Shown here one piece after another: positions 56,929-59,838 of a stretch of 59,838 bases of DNA (its first letter is position 1; the number at the start of each line of letters is the position of its first letter). A model generated the notes under the pieces. The model saw nothing but the letters and a program-made list of their open reading frames with translations. It ran no database searches and had not been told where the DNA came from. The stretch comes from Halobacillus aidingensis (lineage in GTDB: Bacteria; Bacillota; Bacilli; Bacillales; Halobacillaceae), in contig NZ_FNIZ01000025.1 in the NCBI RefSeq assembly GCF_900104185.1, positions 1-59,838 on the forward strand, given 5' to 3'. A program made the position numbers and the translations under genes.

Positions 56929-56990
56929 TTATCTCGAAACTGAGTCTTCAACTGACATGCCCTATACTTGAAGACTCAGTTTCGAGATAT
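56929..56990. repeat. Solo cassette repeat
   Basis: The arms TTATCTCGAAACTGAGTCTT and GAAGACTCAGTTTCGAGATA are perfectly paired around CAACTGACATGCCCTATACTT-like sequence. It lies outside the main array, between the beta-lactamase and attachment site S5. Confidence 0.75.
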
Positions 56991-57075
56991 TCGTCCTGCC
57001 ACTTCAATTATTCCAAAAAGTTATTGGGGGAGATTGGCAAGTTAATGACTGCTACCCATTAAACAATTTTTAAAA

Positions 57076-57152
57076 CCAGTCAAAATCCAGTCAAGTTGTT
57101 CTCAAACCCTATGTTGAAAGGGTTTCGGGCGTTATCACATCATGCCGTCCAT
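57076..57152 (-). repeat. groEL-3'-like attachment site S5
   Basis: The core at 57133-57152 reads ATGGACGGCATGATGTGATA on the minus strand. The left arm at 57077-57094, CCAGTCAAAATCCAGTCA, is followed by an AAACCCT/AGGGTTT element as at S2 (9675-9710). Confidence 0.65.
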
Positions 57153-57371
57153 TCATCAGGACTCTAAATAACGAAAAAGCTGATTGAAAAAGTGTAGATA
57201 TTATAGGGGTTTTCCTCTTTTACATAAAATAGTTCTAAACAGAACTAAAAAAACTATGAGCAAAATTATGAGCATTTAATGATCCCAACTATCTTTTATC
57301 GTACCCACATTCTCCGGCCAATGAACACTTTGACTGTTGAAAATACCCTCCTTATCCCTCTAGAGACATCT

Positions 57372-58013
57372 TCAAGCAGATTTGGCATTTTTACTTTGTT
57401 CTAAATGAAGTGTCATCCTTTTTAAACCCTTTGAGCAAAGTAAAAATGAGAATTGAAAGATTGGACTTTGAATTAATGTATAAATAAACGTAAATATAAA
57501 AACAGATCCCCCGAGAAGCAGTCCAATAATAAGTACAATGGTTTCTACGGCGATCCGAATTATTCTGATGGATAACCCAAGCTTTTCAGAAATGGAAAGC
57601 ATAAAGCCATCTCTCGGCCCGGCACCTATTCCAGCAGCTGAATACATTCCTCCGCCAAAACCCATGAGTGTTATAGCACAAAGTAAAATAAGGACATTGA
57701 TGAAATCAGAGGAATAATGCGGAGTAAGATCTAAAAATACGAAAAAATCCACTAAAATGCCAACAAGAATGGCATTAAGAAACGTTCCTATGTGAACGTA
57801 TTTACGATCTAAAAATAGAGTTATGCTTACCAAAAAGAGCCCAACAATAATATTCCATGACCCGATTGAAAGTCCGATCTTTTTATGTAAGGTTAAATTT
57901 AAGACATCCCATGGGTGAATACCCAAATATTGAACCTTAATGGCGACCGATATGCCAAAACTGAACAAGATAAGCCCCATAATAAAGAAAAGAATTTGAA
58001 TAAGGAATTTCAT
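57372..58013 (-). CDS. YczE/YitT-like integral membrane protein
   Basis: A 213-residue protein with five to six membrane segments, the family pattern FSFGISVAIKVQYLGIHPWD and GLSIGSWNIIVGLFLVS, and glycine-rich GFGGGMYSAAGIGAGPRDGF. It is a distant paralogue of the 51214 protein. ATG 58013 follows GGAAGTGGGG; the frame is open to 58040. It lies right of site S5, next to an integrase remnant. Function unknown. Confidence 0.85.
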   Translation of the reverse strand: MKFLIQILFFIMGLILFSFGISVAIKVQYLGIHPWDVLNLTLHKKIGLSIGSWNIIVGLFLVSITLFLDRKYVHIGTFLNAILVGILVDFFVFLDLTPHYSSDFINVLILLCAITLMGFGGGMYSAAGIGAGPRDGFMLSISEKLGLSIRIIRIAVETIVLIIGLLLGGSVFIFTFIYTLIQSPIFQFSFLLCSKGLKRMTLHLEQSKNAKSA

Positions 58014-58192
58014 ATTTTCCCCACTTCCTGGTGCCCACATTCACCTTTTAATATTCTTTATATTATAATGCTTATTGTCTTTTAAGTCTCATAAATTTGA
58101 TAAAAACGTATGGCAGCAGTGGTGTGGATTTAAGAAGTGTGAGAGCGAGCACGAAGTTTAACTCAGTTTGGGGGCCTTATCCAATTCGCCGT

Positions 58193-58369
58193 ATTACAAA
58201 GAGTATTACTCCACGCTTCATTATTGATTGAAGCTGGGCCGCCATTAAAGAAATACAACAGCGGCTTGAACGTACAGATCTGAATAAGACCATGAATATT
58301 TATGGGCATATGACCGCTGACAAAAAAGAAAAGGCCTCCCACCAGTTTACTGAACTATACCCTGAATAA
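58193..58369 (+). pseudogene. int: Phage-type integrase, C-terminal remnant
   Basis: Decayed frames give ITKSITP, then a gap where HGLRHT is expected, then HASLLIEAG. After a frame change IKEIQQRLERTDLNKTMNIY and GHMTADKKEKASHQF follow: the catalytic His/Arg box region and the Tyr (MNIYGHMT) of a tyrosine integrase. Its apparent last residues are formed by the inverted repeat of the IS inserted at 58351. It is in the same orientation as the N-terminal fragment at 32865. Confidence 0.82.
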
Positions 58370-58470
58370 TGGACACTGATAAAAAAGTGCCCTTATTCGG
58401 GGTTTTTTGTGTTTCATGACCTCGGATATCCATTTATAATCAAATTAACAATAAGAGCGAGGTTATAGAG

Positions 58471-58896
58471 ATGTCCAAAATTACTTTTACTGAATCACAA
58501 AGAAGAGAACTAGAATCCAACCCAAATGTCATCAAGGTATCCGATCGCTCCATCACCTATTCTCCTGATTTTAAGGTAACGGCAGTGAAAGAAAACATAG
58601 AAGGGAAAGGTCCTTACCAAATTTTCTTAGAGTATGGGTTTGATATGTCTATTATTGGATCTAAGAAACCTAATCAATGTATAAAGCGTTGGCGGGAAAC
58701 GTTCCAGAAGTACGGAGAAGATGGATTCTATACAGAACGTAGAGGGAAAGGCGCCACAGGACGTCCATCCTCCAAAGAACTATCTACGGAAGAGAAATTG
58801 AAGAAAGCAGAAGCGCGTATTGCGTATCTAGAGGCAGAGGTAGATTTCGTAAAAAAGCTCGACGAACTCGAAAGGCAGGCGAAGAAGAAAAAGTAA
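58471..58896 (+). CDS. IS3-family OrfA
   Basis: A 141-residue DNA-binding subunit with a helix-turn-helix (SPDFKVTAVKENIEGKGPYQ; SKKPNQCIKRWRETF) and a C-terminal leucine-zipper-like helix (EEKLKKAEARIAYLEAEVDF). Its end overlaps the orfB frame at an A-rich stretch (GAAGAAAAAG), a plausible -1 slippage site to make the OrfAB transposase. Confidence 0.92.
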   Translation: MSKITFTESQRRELESNPNVIKVSDRSITYSPDFKVTAVKENIEGKGPYQIFLEYGFDMSIIGSKKPNQCIKRWRETFQKYGEDGFYTERRGKGATGRPSSKELSTEEKLKKAEARIAYLEAEVDFVKKLDELERQAKKKK

Positions 58897-58928
58897 CGAC
58901 ATCAGAGAAATTTCAACTCATTGAAAAA

Positions 58929-59798
58929 GTGGTAAGAGAAAATGGATTTCCTCCTTTAATTCAGTATTTTTGTGAAGTGGCAGGAGTAAGTCGTTCCGGT
59001 TATTATAATTGGTTGAAAGCAGAGGAAACCCGTCAAAAAAGGGAACAAAGCGATGAAGCGGACTATACGATCATCAAGAAAGTGTACGACCAATCTAAGG
59101 GAAAAGTGGGTGCCATCCAGATCAAGATGGCTTTAGAGAATGATGAGAAGATTGTGATGAACCTTAAACGTATTCGCCGAATTATGAACAAGTACAATAT
59201 CGTGTGCAAGATCCGGAGAGCGAATCCCTATAAAAAAATCGCCCAAGCGACGCAAGAACATCAAACGTGTGAAAATAAGTTGGATCGCCAGTTCGATCAA
59301 CAGGAACCACACAAAGTCCTCTTAACGGATATCACTTATGTTTATTATGAAAAAGGACAAAAAGCCTATCTATCCGCCATTAAAGATGGAGCGACACGAG
59401 AAATCTTAGCTTATCATATTTCTACCTCCTTGAAGATGGATATCGTGTACACTACGCTTGATAAGTTAATGGAACGGGAGGACTTTATCCCTCACCCTGA
59501 CTGTTTAATCCATTCCGATCAAGGCGTGCACTATACCCACCCTGAGTTCCAGAAGAAAGTGAGCGAACTTGGCTTGGATCAGTCAATGTCACGTCGCGGT
59601 AACTGTTGGGATAATGCCCCGATGGAATCTTTCTTTGGGCATATGAAAGATGGAATCGACTTCAAGGCGTGTTCTTCTGTATTTGAAGTCAAGCAAGCGA
59701 TTGAAGAATATATGGAGTATTACAATCATCGTCGATATCAGTGGTCCTTACAAAAAATGACCCCGGCACAATACCGAGGTCACCTATTAGCAGCCTAG
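58929..59798 (+). CDS. IS3-family transposase OrfB (IS150-type)
   Basis: A 289-residue DDE integrase-core protein. An HTH_21 region (YCEVAGVSRSGYYNWLKAEE) is followed by the catalytic Asp in LLTDITYVYY, Asp in HSDQGVHYTHPEF and Glu in NAPMESFFGHMKDG. It ends YNHRRYQWSLQKMTPAQYR. The frame is open upstream into orfA, consistent with production by frameshifting. It appears intact. Confidence 0.95.
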   Translation: MVRENGFPPLIQYFCEVAGVSRSGYYNWLKAEETRQKREQSDEADYTIIKKVYDQSKGKVGAIQIKMALENDEKIVMNLKRIRRIMNKYNIVCKIRRANPYKKIAQATQEHQTCENKLDRQFDQQEPHKVLLTDITYVYYEKGQKAYLSAIKDGATREILAYHISTSLKMDIVYTTLDKLMEREDFIPHPDCLIHSDQGVHYTHPEFQKKVSELGLDQSMSRRGNCWDNAPMESFFGHMKDGIDFKACSSVFEVKQAIEEYMEYYNHRRYQWSLQKMTPAQYRGHLLAA

Positions 59799-59838
59799 CA
59801 CTTTTTATTAAACTGTCCATTTTTGGGGGTACAGTTCA

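Larger units (their letters stand above)
58351..59838 (+). mobile_element. Complete IS3-family insertion sequence
   Basis: The left end TGAACTATACCC...AATGGACA...AAAAAAGTGC matches the right end read in reverse, TGAACTGTACCC...AATGGACA...AAAAAGTGC. It is about 1,488 bp with orfA and orfB in the usual arrangement, and ends exactly at the window edge. It lies in the 3' part of the integrase remnant. A solo left end of a close relative is at 44080-44176. Confidence 0.9.

Overview
The window looks like accessory DNA of a Gram-positive, endospore-forming Bacillaceae, probably a halophilic or halotolerant genus of the Halobacillus, Pontibacillus or Virgibacillus type. The signs are low GC, strong AAGGAGG ribosome binding sites, DUF3231 proteins, a gamma-SASP-like spore protein, PaiA/PaiB, LexA boxes of the CGAAC-N4-GTTCG type, and Tat-exported PhoD and PhoX. 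The genus is an inference. No rRNA, tRNA or CRISPR was seen.

Layout. At the extreme left (1-121, minus strand) the 5' end of a group II intron follows a rho-independent terminator. Next to that terminator is the first of five short copies of the 3' end of groEL (the Gly-Gly-Met-Met-stop region) at about 147, 9713, 20667, 52640 and 57133, all in the same orientation. Each is flanked by direct repeats that look like integrase arm sites. This reads as a tandem pile of integrated islands at the groEL 3' end, with groEL itself to the right of the window and its original terminator at the left.

Island A (about 0.2-9.7 kb) is an arsenic island: a decayed Acr3-type permease, a HesB-like protein, thioredoxin reductase (frameshifted), ArsA, ArsD, ArsC, ArsB, ArsR, a small Xre-like/membrane protein pair, then a second unit of ArsR, ArsI (C-As lyase) and a tiny Cys-rich protein. 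Operators of two types are visible. Island B (about 9.7-20.7 kb) carries an MFS transporter, an excisionase-like protein, a mini DnaJ-type zinc protein, a HelD-like helicase with a redoxin, two universal stress proteins around a SulP transporter, a methyltransferase and an LTA synthase-like enzyme.

The third segment (about 20.7-52.6 kb) is the strangest. Stretches at 20.9-31.3 kb and 43.7-52 kb hold single small genes, nearly all on the minus strand. Each is followed by a related imperfect inverted repeat (arms near TTATCTCGAAACTGAGTCTT and GAAGACTCAGTTTCGAGATA, often with an inner GGGCGATT/AATCGCCCCC hairpin). A complete XerC/D-like tyrosine recombinase sits in this array beside one solo repeat, and a LexA box lies 155 bp upstream of it. 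A full group II intron is inserted inside one repeat. This resembles a gene-cassette system, but the repeats do not fit the canonical integron attC core. Between the two stretches lie a degraded ImmA/integrase module, a DUF3231 locus, catalase, and a phoD-tatC-phoX-tatA operon with a Pho-box-like promoter.

The right end (52.6-59.8 kb) has a subtilisin-like protease, truncated cation antiporter and DinB genes, a class A beta-lactamase, a YczE-like membrane protein, the C-terminal remnant of a phage-type integrase, and a complete IS3-family element reaching the last base.
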